Part shown: one piece after another, positions 56,230-64,000 of the stretch
How positions within the stretch are numbered: position 1 is the stretch's first letter
How the letters are laid out: each line of letters opens with the position of its first letter
NCBI RefSeq assembly: GCF_017354945.1
Contig: NZ_CP071503.1
Span: 2,480,001 to 2,544,000, forward strand
DNA length: 64,000 nt
Source of the DNA: Shewanella avicenniae
GTDB taxonomy: Bacteria > Pseudomonadota > Gammaproteobacteria > Enterobacterales > Shewanellaceae
Direction: 5' to 3'
Position numbers and translations under genes: made by a program
Notes under the pieces: generated by a model
Seen by the model: only the letters and a program-made list of their open reading frames with translations
What the model was told of the DNA's origin: nothing
Databases searched by the model: none

Positions 56230-56466
56230 ATGTCTAAACCTATGTCTGTAGAACGTGGCACCATGGCTTTTGCCGGATTTATGGTGCTGGTGTCTGTGGT
56301 GCTGACAGCCACAGTCCATCATAACTTTTTCTGGTTCACTGTTTTTATCGGTGCCAACCTGCTACAAAGTGCATTTACTGGTTTCTGTCCTGCAAGTATG
56401 TTGATGCGTAAACTGGGCGTAAAAACCGAAGCACAAATCACTGAAGAGGCGTTTTCCAAAAAATGA
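56230..56466 (+). CDS. DUF2892 (YgaP transmembrane-type) protein
   Basis: A 78-aa membrane protein. Two transmembrane helices (MAFAGFMVLVSVVLTATVHH, FFWFTVFIGANLLQSAFTGFCPAS) and the NLLQSAFTGFCPASMLMRKLG signature define DUF2892, the membrane domain that in YgaP is fused to a rhodanese. Here the rhodanese is the next gene and overlaps by four bases, so the two probably act together. It lies four bases after the RND gene. Confidence 0.88.
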   Translation: MSKPMSVERGTMAFAGFMVLVSVVLTATVHHNFFWFTVFIGANLLQSAFTGFCPASMLMRKLGVKTEAQITEEAFSKK

Positions 56467-56846
56467 GTTGGAGTAAAACACGCACTACCCTAAGCGCAGT
56501 TAGCCTTGTCGCCCTGCTAAGTTGGCAACTGCCAGCCCACGCGACCAGCGATATCACGCCGCCAACGGCAGTGAAATTGGTCGCGCAAGGGGCGCTGTTG
56601 ATTGATGTTCGCAGCGCGGGAGAATTTAGCGAAGGTCATCTCGACGGCGCCAAAAACATCGAGTATCAGCAAATTGTTGATCAGCTCGCGGTATTAGAGG
56701 TCGATAAGACAACCCCTATAGTGCTCTATTGTCGCAGCGGTCGGCGCGCCAGCGTCGCCCAACAAGCATTGCAGCAGGCGGGTTATCAAGCGGTGTCCAA
56801 CGCTGGTGGTTTTAGCGAACTGCAACAGCCGTTTGCCAATCATTAA
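56463..56846 (+). CDS. Exported rhodanese-like sulfurtransferase
   Basis: A 127-aa single-domain rhodanese with a signal peptide (residues about 1-27, cleavage after AHA). The domain shows LLIDVRSAGEFSEGHLDGAKN and the active-site loop YCRSGRRAS with Cys90. It transfers sulfane sulfur in the periplasm. Its start overlaps the DUF2892 stop, and it ends the RND operon, which is unusual company for an efflux pump. Confidence 0.9.
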   Translation: MSWSKTRTTLSAVSLVALLSWQLPAHATSDITPPTAVKLVAQGALLIDVRSAGEFSEGHLDGAKNIEYQQIVDQLAVLEVDKTTPIVLYCRSGRRASVAQQALQQAGYQAVSNAGGFSELQQPFANH

Positions 56847-56908
56847 TAGCGGCTCTTACGTTAACGGCGGTTTATGTTACTATGCCGCCGTTATTTGCAG
56901 GAGTTGTT

Positions 56909-57289
56909 ATGTCAACCAACCAATCTCATCCAAACGATCCGCTTCACGGCAAAACCTTAGAGGCCATTTTACAGCATCTTGAGCAGCAATATGGCTTTGA
57001 GGGTCTTGCTGACCGCATCAAGGTCAATTGCTTTAGCAATGATCCTAATATCAAGTCTTGTTTAAAGTTTTTCCGCAAAACGCCTTGGGCGAGAGAGAAG
57101 CTAGAACGGCTTTATATCAAATCAATTGGCGAGAAGATGCCAGAGCACTTAAAGAGTGTCGCGCATCGTAAACCTACCCTTGCCGCGCCAAAATCAGTCA
57201 AACCTGCTGCAACACACACTGGCAAAGGTACAGACACCAGCACTGGCACTGGTGAAAACAGTGCGATTTGGGGTACTCCCAAGAAGTAA
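56909..57289 (+). CDS. VF530 (DUF2132) family protein
   Basis: A 126-aa protein whose first 70 residues are the VF530 domain: NDPLHGKTLEAILQHLEQQYGFEGLADRIKVNCFSNDPNIKSCLKFFRKTPWAREKLE, a small all-helical fold reported to bind DNA in structural work but of unclear role. A Thr/Gly/Lys-rich tail follows. ATG 56909 is chosen because GCAGGAG lies five bases upstream; an in-frame start at 56882 is less likely. Confidence 0.85.
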   Translation: MSTNQSHPNDPLHGKTLEAILQHLEQQYGFEGLADRIKVNCFSNDPNIKSCLKFFRKTPWAREKLERLYIKSIGEKMPEHLKSVAHRKPTLAAPKSVKPAATHTGKGTDTSTGTGENSAIWGTPKK

Positions 57290-57397
57290 ACCGTGTGCGA
57301 GTTGGGCACAGCCAACATCGCTGCTCGTACATGGAAGGTTAGACGCTAGCGCAAAAGGGAGTGGAGGTAGGCACGCTAGCGCCTAACGCAATGGGGA

Positions 57398-57757
57398 TTA
57401 TTCTGCCGCTTCAACCACAAAGGTGATATCGCGTGGCAAGCCTTGCACCAGCGGCAAGTGCTCTTTTGCAATATGGGCAATCGGCATGATGTCGCCATAG
57501 GTCGATGATTGCTCTTCGCCGTCAAACAATACCGCAAACCAACCGCCTGCTAAGCTAATATCACCGTTTTTCCAGCCATATTGCTTTTCGCTTGGGTCAA
57601 ACTTGCCTTCGGTTGCCGTGCAGCAGTAATCAAAGGCTGAACGGTAACCTGAGGTTTTGAATGGTAAACGATTTTTAAAGTCTTGCGCCGCCACCGTATC
57701 GTTTAAGGTGGCAGGGATCACGACATCGCCTGCTTTTAATACAATCGCCATCGGCAT
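57398..57757 (-). CDS. Cyclophilin-like fold protein
   Basis: A 119-aa protein resembling the cyclophilin-like fold family (short bacterial proteins with a beta-barrel): VVIPATLNDTVAAQDFKNRLPFKTSGYRS, YGWKNGDISLAGGWFAVLFDGEEQSSTYGDIMPIAHI. Members lack obvious prolyl isomerase catalytic residues, and function is unknown. It is monocistronic; the divergent methyltransferase gene starts 300 bases away across an AT-rich spacer. Confidence 0.7.
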   Translation of the reverse strand: MPMAIVLKAGDVVIPATLNDTVAAQDFKNRLPFKTSGYRSAFDYCCTATEGKFDPSEKQYGWKNGDISLAGGWFAVLFDGEEQSSTYGDIMPIAHIAKEHLPLVQGLPRDITFVVEAAE

Positions 57758-58054
57758 AGGTAAATCCTTCTACTTATTATGTGAGTCTGTTGTCAGCGGA
57801 CAATAGAAAAATACGATGGTTTTAGCAATTCAAATAGTCTTAAATGATTGCCCAATCTTCCAAAAATTGATCATAGTTCTAAAAAAATTATAATATTTTT
57901 AGTTGGTTGTATAAATTTCAAACATATTTGTTTTGAATTTCTAGCCAATCGTAGCATCACAACCTAGGCACACTATCAGCGCAAGGCTTCGCAATTGACG
58001 CCGATTAGTTTACTATGCGCCCCTTAACTACGCCGCCGAACACGGATCTTGATT
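57758..58054. other. AT-rich divergent intergenic region
   Basis: About 300 bases between divergent genes, strongly AT-rich from 57830 to 57950 (runs of A and T), probably carrying both promoters. No specific motif recognised. Confidence 0.4.
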
Positions 58055-58798
58055 ATGTCTGCCAATGCGCTCTATACCGACCTGTCGGGTTACTACGACT
58101 TAATGTGTGTCGATATCGACTACCAAGCCCAGAGCCATTGCGTGCGTAGATTGCATCAGATGTTTGGTAATGGCGGTGATCAGCACCTTGATTTGGCCTG
58201 TGGCACCGGCCCGCATGTGCGCCATTTTATCGATTTTGGCTATCAAAGTAGTGGGTTGGATATCAACCAGCCAATGCTGGATCTCGCTGCGCAGCGCTGC
58301 CCAGAAGCGGAGTTTGTTCAACAAGACATGAGTGACTTTACCGTGACTCAAGAGCTAGATCTGATCACCTGCTTCCTCTACTCCATCCATTACAACGCCG
58401 ATCTGACTAAGCTAAAGCAGTGTATTGAGAGCGCCCACCGTGCGTTAAGTAGCGGCGGCGTATTCTGCTTTAACGTGGTGGCCAAGGACAAAATCAATAA
58501 TGCGCTATTTGTGCAACACGGCGCGACCCAAGCCGATGAGCAGTTTACCTTTCGCTCCAGCTGGTTTTTTCAAGGTGATGGTGACCAACAAGCCCTCAAG
58601 CTCAGTATTGAAAAAACCTGCAGCCAGCAAACTCAAATTTGGCATGACGAACATCCCATGGTGGCGTTTACCTTTGCGGCAATTGAACTGCTGCTACAGC
58701 CTTATTTTGAGGTACACCTGTTTGAGCATGACTACCACAAAATCATTCCGTGGGATGGGCATTCAGGCAACGCGTTGATTGTCTGCGTGAAACGTTAA
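58055..58798 (+). CDS. Class I SAM-dependent methyltransferase
   Basis: A 247-aa methyltransferase. The SAM-binding motif I is HLDLACGTGPHVRHF (about residues 45-59), the acidic residue of motif II is in SGLDINQPML, and motif post II ITCFLYSIHYNADLTKL follows. The N-terminus ALYTDLSGYYDLM is common among small-molecule methyltransferases of this type. ATG 58055 is preferred; TTG 58049 is two codons upstream. Substrate unknown. Confidence 0.88.
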   Translation: MSANALYTDLSGYYDLMCVDIDYQAQSHCVRRLHQMFGNGGDQHLDLACGTGPHVRHFIDFGYQSSGLDINQPMLDLAAQRCPEAEFVQQDMSDFTVTQELDLITCFLYSIHYNADLTKLKQCIESAHRALSSGGVFCFNVVAKDKINNALFVQHGATQADEQFTFRSSWFFQGDGDQQALKLSIEKTCSQQTQIWHDEHPMVAFTFAAIELLLQPYFEVHLFEHDYHKIIPWDGHSGNALIVCVKR

Positions 58799-58856
58799 CC
58801 AAACGGTGTCGGCTACGCCCGAGGGGATATGCCGCAGCGATACAGATTTGCATAAA

Positions 58857-58886
58857 ACAAAGGCCGCTAAATGCGGCCTTTGTTGT
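58857..58886. terminator. Bidirectional terminator
   Basis: ACAAAGGCCGC (58857-58867) pairs with GCGGCCTTTGT (58873-58883) around TAAAT. It lies between the convergent methyltransferase gene and ribA. Confidence 0.85.
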
Positions 58887-59501
58887 TTAATCTTGATGCG
58901 GTTCGAAGTATGAATCCGGGATCAAATGCCCCAACTCATGGGATTTGGTTTTCAGGTAGTTTTCGTTGTATGGGTTTTTACCCACTTGCAACGGCACCCG
59001 CTCCGTCACTTCCACCCCAACCTGCTGCATCGCTTTCACTTTGCGAGGGTTATTGGTCATCAAACGCACTTTATGTACGCCGATTTTTTCCAGCATTGGC
59101 GCAATCATGTCATATTTGCGCATATCTGCCGGGAAGCCCAACTTTTCGTTGGCTTCTACAGTATTTGCGCCTTGGTCTTGCAGCGCATAAGCGCGCACTT
59201 TATTGAGCAAGCCAATGCCGCGCCCTTCTTGACGCAGATAGAGAATAAAACCACGTCCTTCTGCAGCAATATTTTGCATCGCTGTTTGCAACTGAAAACC
59301 ACAATCGCAACGCAGACTAAACAGCGCATCGCCAGTGAGACATTCAGAATGAATGCGTCCCAGCATCGGCTCGTCGGCCTGTAATTCACCAAAGGTTAAC
59401 GCTACATGCTCTTTGCCTGATTCTGTATCTTCAAAACCATGCATGGAAAACACACCCCAAGGCGTTGGTAATTTGGCTGTAGCAACGTATTTAATCGACA
59501 T
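58887..59501 (-). CDS. ribA: GTP cyclohydrolase II
   Basis: First committed enzyme of riboflavin synthesis, converting GTP to 2,5-diamino-6-ribosylamino-4(3H)-pyrimidinone 5'-phosphate; 204 aa. The zinc ligands Cys54, Cys65 and Cys67 ([20 protein letters not shown]) and the catalytic motif [10 protein letters not shown] are intact. It is monocistronic. I see no FMN riboswitch in the 280 bases upstream, in keeping with stand-alone ribA. Confidence 0.95.
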   Translation of the reverse strand: MSIKYVATAKLPTPWGVFSMHGFEDTESGKEHVALTFGELQADEPMLGRIHSECLTGDALFSLRCDCGFQLQTAMQNIAAEGRGFILYLRQEGRGIGLLNKVRAYALQDQGANTVEANEKLGFPADMRKYDMIAPMLEKIGVHKVRLMTNNPRKVKAMQQVGVEVTERVPLQVGKNPYNENYLKTKSHELGHLIPDSYFEPHQD

Positions 59502-59778
59502 GAACTAACCTTAACGACATCTCGAACACCCATCTGTACCGCTTTAACCAGCATCGAGATAAAAGCTGTTTAACACCTTCAGGCTTAGTGATTTTGCTGC
59601 GCGCAGGCGGCCACTAAGCAAACCTTTCCCGCTTGCGACACGGGCAATGCAGACCTTCGGTCTATTAGGCTGTGGAGTATATCAATAACCCGCACAGGAT
59701 GAAGCAGCTTTTTTTCGCAAAATTTCGATTATTGTGAACGATTAATGCCACACATCGCACGTTTGGTTAAAAAAGCTG

Positions 59779-60252
59779 TCAGCCTTGAGGATGTAACTGA
59801 TGAATCACTTGATTGGATGAGCCGCGAAAGCTCAGTGAAGGATCGGCCAGAGACTGCTCAAACTTGCCATCCACCAATACATCAATCAGCGGTAACAAGG
59901 CTTGTTGTTCGCTCGTTAACTCCGCCAGCGTATAACCGGTCCAAAGCCAGACATCTTTGCTGGGGGCTTCTTCCCTTACCCGCTGCAATAGCTGTTTTAT
60001 CGCGCCTAGGTTTGCCGGAAACAGCGGGTCACCGCCCGATAATGATAGGCCTCGACGCTTGATGCGACTGTCGGTTAAATCTTTGATGATTTGGTCTTCC
60101 ATCTGTTTATCAAACAGATGACCAGAACGCGGATCCCAAGTGGATTGATTGTAGCAGCCACGACATTGATGCTCGCAGCCTGACACAAACAGTGTGGCGC
60201 GCGTGCCGGGGCCGTTAATCACATCAACGGGAAAATACTTGTGATAGTTCAT
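59779..60252 (-). CDS. nrdG: Anaerobic ribonucleotide reductase activating protein
   Basis: Radical SAM activase that installs the glycyl radical on NrdD; 157 aa. The [4Fe-4S]-binding CEHQCRGCY (CxxxCxxC, near residue 25) and SAM motif LSGGDPLF are intact. ATG 60252 is used (GGAG upstream), which gives the standard N-terminus MNYHKYFPVD. It lies 47 bases downstream of nrdD on the same strand and is presumably co-transcribed. Confidence 0.95.
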   Translation of the reverse strand: MNYHKYFPVDVINGPGTRATLFVSGCEHQCRGCYNQSTWDPRSGHLFDKQMEDQIIKDLTDSRIKRRGLSLSGGDPLFPANLGAIKQLLQRVREEAPSKDVWLWTGYTLAELTSEQQALLPLIDVLVDGKFEQSLADPSLSFRGSSNQVIHQLHPQG

Positions 60253-60299
60253 GCGAAGCTCCAAAAGTGAGGGGCACACTCGGTGCCCCTTAGTCGCGA

Positions 60300-62417
60300 T
60301 TAGAGGTGCTTAACTCGACGTTTAACCTCTTCCTGCTTGCCGTGATTGAATGGACGCGCATCAGGACTGCCCAAATAACCACATACGCGGCGAGTTACCG
60401 ACACTCGGCTTGGCTCATGGTTACCACATTTAGGACAGACAAAGCCTTTAGAGGTACATTCAAATTCGCCAGTAAAACCACAGTCGTAACATTCATCAAT
60501 TGGCGTGTTAGTGCCGTAGTAAGGCACATGCTTAAAGCTGTAATCCCATACATCTTCCAACGCTTCCACGTTTTTCTGCATGTTTGGATATTCGCCGTAG
60601 CAAATGAAACCACCGCTAGACAAATCTGGATATGGCTTTTCAAAGTCGATTTTGTCGTAAGGGTTGACGTTCTTTTCAACATCCAAGTGGAAGCTGTTGG
60701 TGTAATAACCTTTGTCGGTCACTCCGTCCACTAAACCAAATTGCTTTACGTCCAACTTAGCAAAGCGGCTGCACAAGTTTTCACTTGGGGTGGCATACAA
60801 GCTGAAACCATAACCAGTTTCTGCTTTCCACTGCTCGGTAGCGGCTTTTAAACGAGCGACAATCGCCACTGCTTTTTCGCGCAAGGTGGCATCATCAAAC
60901 ACATGTGTGCCATTGCCATACAGCGCGTTAATGGTTTCATGCAAACCGATGTAACCCAACGAGATCGACGCACGGCCATTTTTGAAGATTTGCGCAATAG
61001 TATCGTCAGCCTTCAAACGCACGCCACAAGCGCCTTCCATATACAGGATTGGGGCCACACGGGCTTTCACGTTTTCTAAGCGAGCAATACGGGTATCCAG
61101 CGCTTTGCGGGCGATGACTAAACGTTGATCCAACAGGCGGTAGAAAGCTTGTTCGTCACCTTTAGCTTCAAGGGCGATGCGCGGTAAGTTAACGCTGACC
61201 ACGCCGAGGTTGTTACGGCCTTCGTGGATCTGCTCACCATTTTCTTCATAAACACCGAGGAAGCTGCGGCATCCCATTGGGGTTTTAAATGAGCCAGTCA
61301 CGCGCACAACTTGTTCATAGTTGAGGATGTCTGGGTACATTCTGATGGTAGAGCATTGCAACGCCAGCTGTTTGATATCGTAGTTTTGGTCTCCCTGCTT
61401 GTGGTTGACGCCATCTTTAATGGCAAATACCAGTTTAGGGAACACCGCAGTCTTATGGTTTTTACCCAGACCTTCCATACGGATTTTCAGAATCGACTGC
61501 TGAATTAAACGTGATTGCCAGCTAGTACCGAGACCAAAACCAAAGGTCACAAACGGAGTTTGACCGTTCGCGGTGTGCAGGGTATTCACTTCATATTCAA
61601 GTGATTGGAACGCATCGTGACACTCTTTTTCAGTGCGTTCATTGGCATAACCTTCAGCGTCGCTAATGCCCCACTTTTGCGCTACTTCCAGATGTTTCTC
61701 ATAGCTTTTGGTAACAAACGGCGCCAACACTTCATCAATACGGTTGATGGTGGTGCCGCCGTAAATGTGACTCGCCACCTGCGCAATAATCTGTGCAGTA
61801 ACGGCGGTCGCAGTTGAAATTGATTTAGGTGTATCAATTTCAGCATTGCCCATTTTAAAACCACGGGTCAGCATGCCGCCCAAATCAATCAACATACAGT
61901 TGAACATTGGGAAGAACGGTGAGTAGTCCAAATCGTGATAGTGGATTTCACCGGCTTCATGGGCGGCAACCACATCTTTGGGCAGAATATGATGTTTGGC
62001 GTAATGCTTCGCGACAATCCCCGCCAGCAAGTCACGTTGGGTTGGGATCACTTTCGCGTCTTTATTAGCGTTTTCGTTCAGCAAAGTAGCGTTACTTTGC
62101 TCAACCAAACCACGAATTTCTAGGCTGAGCTTACTTGAGCTTTCACGGCAGATGTCACGGTCGTGACGATATTCGATATACGCACGGGCTACCTTTTTGT
62201 ATGGCCCATCCATCAACAGGTTTTCGACATGGTCCTGTAATTCTTGGATACCTACTTCGTCTTTCTCTTTGACAGCTTGGGTCACTACTGCGGCGACAGT
62301 TGCAGCATAATCCGCATCATCTACACCACAGTGCGTCGAGGCGGCCAGCACTGCGTCCCTGAGTCTTGTTTCATCAAACGGTGTACGACACCCGTCCCTT
62401 TTGATAACAACTGGCAT
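60300..62417 (-). CDS. nrdD: Anaerobic ribonucleoside-triphosphate reductase
   Basis: Class III ribonucleotide reductase, 705 aa (E. coli 712), reducing NTPs to dNTPs without oxygen. An N-terminal ATP-cone (residues about 1-95, VVIKRDGCRTPFDETRLRDAV) gives allosteric control. The C-terminal zinc site CYDCGFTGEFECTSKGFVCPKCG and the glycyl radical loop RRVCGYLG (Gly680; E. coli Gly681) are intact. Two NrdR-like boxes and an FNR-like box lie upstream. RBS AAGGAG precedes ATG 62417 at about 11 bases. Confidence 0.96.
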   Translation of the reverse strand: MPVVIKRDGCRTPFDETRLRDAVLAASTHCGVDDADYAATVAAVVTQAVKEKDEVGIQELQDHVENLLMDGPYKKVARAYIEYRHDRDICRESSSKLSLEIRGLVEQSNATLLNENANKDAKVIPTQRDLLAGIVAKHYAKHHILPKDVVAAHEAGEIHYHDLDYSPFFPMFNCMLIDLGGMLTRGFKMGNAEIDTPKSISTATAVTAQIIAQVASHIYGGTTINRIDEVLAPFVTKSYEKHLEVAQKWGISDAEGYANERTEKECHDAFQSLEYEVNTLHTANGQTPFVTFGFGLGTSWQSRLIQQSILKIRMEGLGKNHKTAVFPKLVFAIKDGVNHKQGDQNYDIKQLALQCSTIRMYPDILNYEQVVRVTGSFKTPMGCRSFLGVYEENGEQIHEGRNNLGVVSVNLPRIALEAKGDEQAFYRLLDQRLVIARKALDTRIARLENVKARVAPILYMEGACGVRLKADDTIAQIFKNGRASISLGYIGLHETINALYGNGTHVFDDATLREKAVAIVARLKAATEQWKAETGYGFSLYATPSENLCSRFAKLDVKQFGLVDGVTDKGYYTNSFHLDVEKNVNPYDKIDFEKPYPDLSSGGFICYGEYPNMQKNVEALEDVWDYSFKHVPYYGTNTPIDECYDCGFTGEFECTSKGFVCPKCGNHEPSRVSVTRRVCGYLGSPDARPFNHGKQEEVKRRVKHL

Positions 62418-62447
62418 GGCTCTTATTCTCCTTATTTTCGTTTTTAA

Positions 62448-62463
62448 TCACCATATATAGTGA
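62448..62463. promoter_or_regulatory. NrdR-like box, proximal
   Basis: TCACCATATATAGTGA matches the NrdR box consensus (acaCwAtATaTwGtgt) at all but three positions. It lies 31-46 bases upstream of the nrdD start. Confidence 0.75.
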
Positions 62464-62478
62464 AATTTAACCACCTCA

Positions 62479-62494
62479 ACACTATATGTGGGCA
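62479..62494. promoter_or_regulatory. NrdR-like box, distal
   Basis: ACACTATATGTGGGCA is a weaker match to the NrdR box, but its start is exactly 31 bases from the proximal box, the three-turn spacing usual for NrdR box pairs. Confidence 0.65.
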
Positions 62495-62522
62495 ATTAGG
62501 CTACAAACGGCACAAGGAATCA

Positions 62523-62536
62523 TTGATCTCGATCAT
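62523..62536. promoter_or_regulatory. FNR/EtrA-like box upstream of nrdD
   Basis: TTGATCTCGATCAT matches the FNR consensus TTGAT-N4-ATCAA at nine of ten positions. It lies about 106-119 bases upstream of the nrdD start and suggests anaerobic activation. Confidence 0.65.
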
Positions 62537-62674
62537 GATTAGATGAGTCAGAAAATTGAGTGTTCAATAGTTGACGGAACGGTAGTAAAAGAGGTTTTTT
62601 GCACTTGACGCGCGGGTTTTAGAGCGATAGTTGGCGACTAATTTTAGCCGCCTATAATACCATGGTCTAAGGCA

Positions 62675-63610
62675 CTATTCGTAGTCACCTAGGGTCGCTT
62701 CGATTAAGTGACGTACACGGCATACCGCCTGATAGCCAGCTTCAATCGCTTCTTCGGCACGATGAAATTCCATCATGCCAATATCCGAAACTTTCGGAAT
62801 AATGCAGATATCGGGTGGGTCGCCCACTAAGCGCGCCCGTTTATGTCGCTGCTCCAAAATATCCATCGATTGCGACATCACCGCCAACATGCCCGGTTGT
62901 TGCTTATTAGCTGATGAGAATTTTTGCGTCAGGTTACCAATGTAGTCTTTGCCTTTGGCAAAAAAGTCCATAAAGGTTGATTCTGACTGTTGCCGTTCTT
63001 CCGCTTTATCTTGGTCGCTGCATTCACTTTTGATGTTTACCGGCAGAATTTGCAGTTTTTCGCGCCGATGACCATTGAGATCAACCGCAATCACCACATC
63101 AACCCCCATCGCCCGCGCCACCGACACAGGAATGGGATTCACCACAGCACCATCCACCAGCCAACGCTTCCCCTGCCTGACGGGCGACATAATCCCCGGC
63201 ATTGAACATGAAGCGCGCACCGCATTACGTAAATTGCCACTACGAAACCACACTTCTTGGCCAGTATTGAGATCGGCCGACACCGCAATAAACGGCTTTT
63301 TCAGCTCCTCGATTTTCCACTCACCAAGATGCTGCTCCATAGCATCAAACACCTTATCACCACCGATAAGCCCACCACGACGCCAACTGATGTCCATCAA
63401 GGACAACACTTGCCAACTGGTGAAGCCACAGACCCATCGCTCTAGCTCATCTAACCTATCGTTTGCATAAGCAGCGCCCACCAGAGCACCGATGGAGCAT
63501 CCGGCTATCTTCTGCGGATGAACCCCCATCGCTGCCAGCGCTTTTAGCACGCCAATATGTGCCCATCCTTTTGCGGCTCCGCTGCCTAACGCAATACCTA
63601 CCGATGGCAT
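62675..63610 (-). CDS. rssA: Patatin-like phospholipase RssA
   Basis: Patatin-fold serine hydrolase, 311 aa with ATG 63610 (AGGAG eight bases upstream); the frame is open further upstream. The oxyanion glycines GSGAAKGWAHIGVLKAL, nucleophile elbow GCSIGAL (Ser39) and dyad Asp in VDGAVVNPIPVS are all intact. The orthologue in E. coli precedes rssB, but here the next gene to the right is a divergent DEAD-box helicase gene. A role in membrane lipid turnover is likely; the physiological substrate is unknown. Confidence 0.9.
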   Translation of the reverse strand: MPSVGIALGSGAAKGWAHIGVLKALAAMGVHPQKIAGCSIGALVGAAYANDRLDELERWVCGFTSWQVLSLMDISWRRGGLIGGDKVFDAMEQHLGEWKIEELKKPFIAVSADLNTGQEVWFRSGNLRNAVRASCSMPGIMSPVRQGKRWLVDGAVVNPIPVSVARAMGVDVVIAVDLNGHRREKLQILPVNIKSECSDQDKAEERQQSESTFMDFFAKGKDYIGNLTQKFSSANKQQPGMLAVMSQSMDILEQRHKRARLVGDPPDICIIPKVSDIGMMEFHRAEEAIEAGYQAVCRVRHLIEATLGDYE

Positions 63611-63806
63611 ACTTGTCTCTCCTGTTGCGGCAATTCCTGAACAACGCGCTAAATTCACCTATAATGGCCATTCTATATGGGCAGTCCCCATAAACTCAAC
63701 GTGCTGAAATGCACCACAATATTGTGCGCCGATGACATACGCGTGATGCCGCGATGAAAGTTAGCCGCAAACGGTATTAGCGCTGCCCAAATGGCAAAAA
63801 AGCGCC

Positions 63807-63833
63807 TATAATATGCGGCCGCTAAAAATAGGA
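63807..63833 (+). promoter_or_regulatory. Probable -10 box and RBS of the DEAD-box helicase gene
   Basis: TATAAT (63807-63812) is a perfect -10 but its -35 at 17 bases (TGCCCA) is weak. AGGAG (63829-63833) lies eight bases before the TTG start. Confidence 0.5.
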
Positions 63834-63841
63834 GTTCACTT

Positions 63842-64000
63842 TTGCAATTTTCAGACTTTTTTCTCGACAAACGCTTACTGCAATCTTTGGGGCATCAAGG
63901 CATCACTACGCCAACTCCAATTCAGGAAGTCGCCATTCCTGTAGCACTGGCCGGGAAGGATCTGATGGCGTCATCAAAAACAGGCTCAGGTAAAACCTTT
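63842..64000 (+). CDS. DEAD-box ATP-dependent RNA helicase, 3' end cut by window edge
   Basis: First 53 codons of a DEAD-box helicase. It starts with TTG at 63842 because AGGAG is placed correctly and the protein then begins [20 protein letters not shown], the normal N-terminus. The Q motif ([12 protein letters not shown]) and Walker A ([10 protein letters not shown]) are present. The frame stays open to the window edge, so the helicase subtype (RhlE- or SrmB-like) cannot be decided. Confidence 0.92.
   Translation, partial: MQFSDFFLDKRLLQSLGHQGITTPTPIQEVAIPVALAGKDLMASSKTGSGKTF

Noticed and set aside
59502..59778. FMN riboswitch upstream of ribA
   Set aside because: The conserved FMN-element blocks are not visible in this 277-base region.
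42523..62670. Shared 14-mer TACCATGGTCTAAG at about 42526 and 62659
   Set aside because: A repeat of this length is expected by chance in 64 kb, and the flanks do not match.
1..64000. tRNA or rRNA genes
   Set aside because: None recognised by eye on either strand; a tRNAscan-SE run would settle it.

Overview
The window reads as a stretch of the chromosome of a Shewanella-like gammaproteobacterium. This is inferred from gene content and order, not from a database search. The supporting points are the yciI-xthA pair, a trp operon with separate trpG and trpD but fused trpCF, fadIJ next to a MoxR/BatABD cluster, fadL next to an RND pump operon, and an nrdDG pair. Coding density is high and most genes are ordinary housekeeping or metabolic genes on both strands.

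Layout. 1-5.6 kb: the end of yciI, xthA, a large VolA/Pla-1-type lipoprotein lipase (minus), yciK and an M14-type carboxypeptidase-like gene. 5.6-9.7 kb: a minus-strand run rnm-yciO-scpA-scpB-rluB. 9.7-16.7 kb: the divergent trp operon, headed by a leader peptide with three consecutive Trp codons and a classical attenuator, then trpEGD(CF)BA and a terminator. 16.7-21.4 kb: small membrane or unknown proteins, a GNAT enzyme, an FMN reductase, an MscS channel, a gap with an orphan terminator, and a DUF4250 gene with an exceptionally long Shine-Dalgarno. 21.4-29.3 kb: topB, a secreted GH5 cellulase with two CBM2 modules, and fadIJ with a FadR-like operator. 29.5-36.7 kb: MoxR-DUF58-DUF4381-BatA-BatB-BatD, translationally coupled. 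36.9-42.3 kb: a GGDEF/EAL protein, the remnant of a Tn5/IS50-like insertion sequence with one intact end, and a chemoreceptor paired with an orphan periplasmic binding protein.

42.3-45.9 kb is the accessory part. A repeat-rich non-coding stretch is followed by four small, AT-richer genes in the same orientation. Each is followed by an attC-like site (CATAAC ... GTTATG/A), and in two cases the stop codon lies inside the attC. No integron integrase is present, so this looks like a small CALIN (cluster of attC sites lacking an integrase). Two of the attC sites look damaged. The cassette genes code for an unknown soluble protein, an exported protein, a VOC-fold protein and a small membrane protein.

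45.9-64 kb: a 7TM-DISM diguanylate cyclase, putP, fadL (also with a FadR-like site), an operon of RND adaptor, RND pump, DUF2892 and exported rhodanese, a VF530 protein, a cyclophilin-like protein, a methyltransferase, ribA, and the anaerobic ribonucleotide reductase pair nrdD-nrdG. The nrdD promoter region carries two NrdR-like boxes 31 bp apart and an FNR-like box. The window ends with rssA and the first codons of a DEAD-box helicase. No rRNA, tRNA or CRISPR array was seen.
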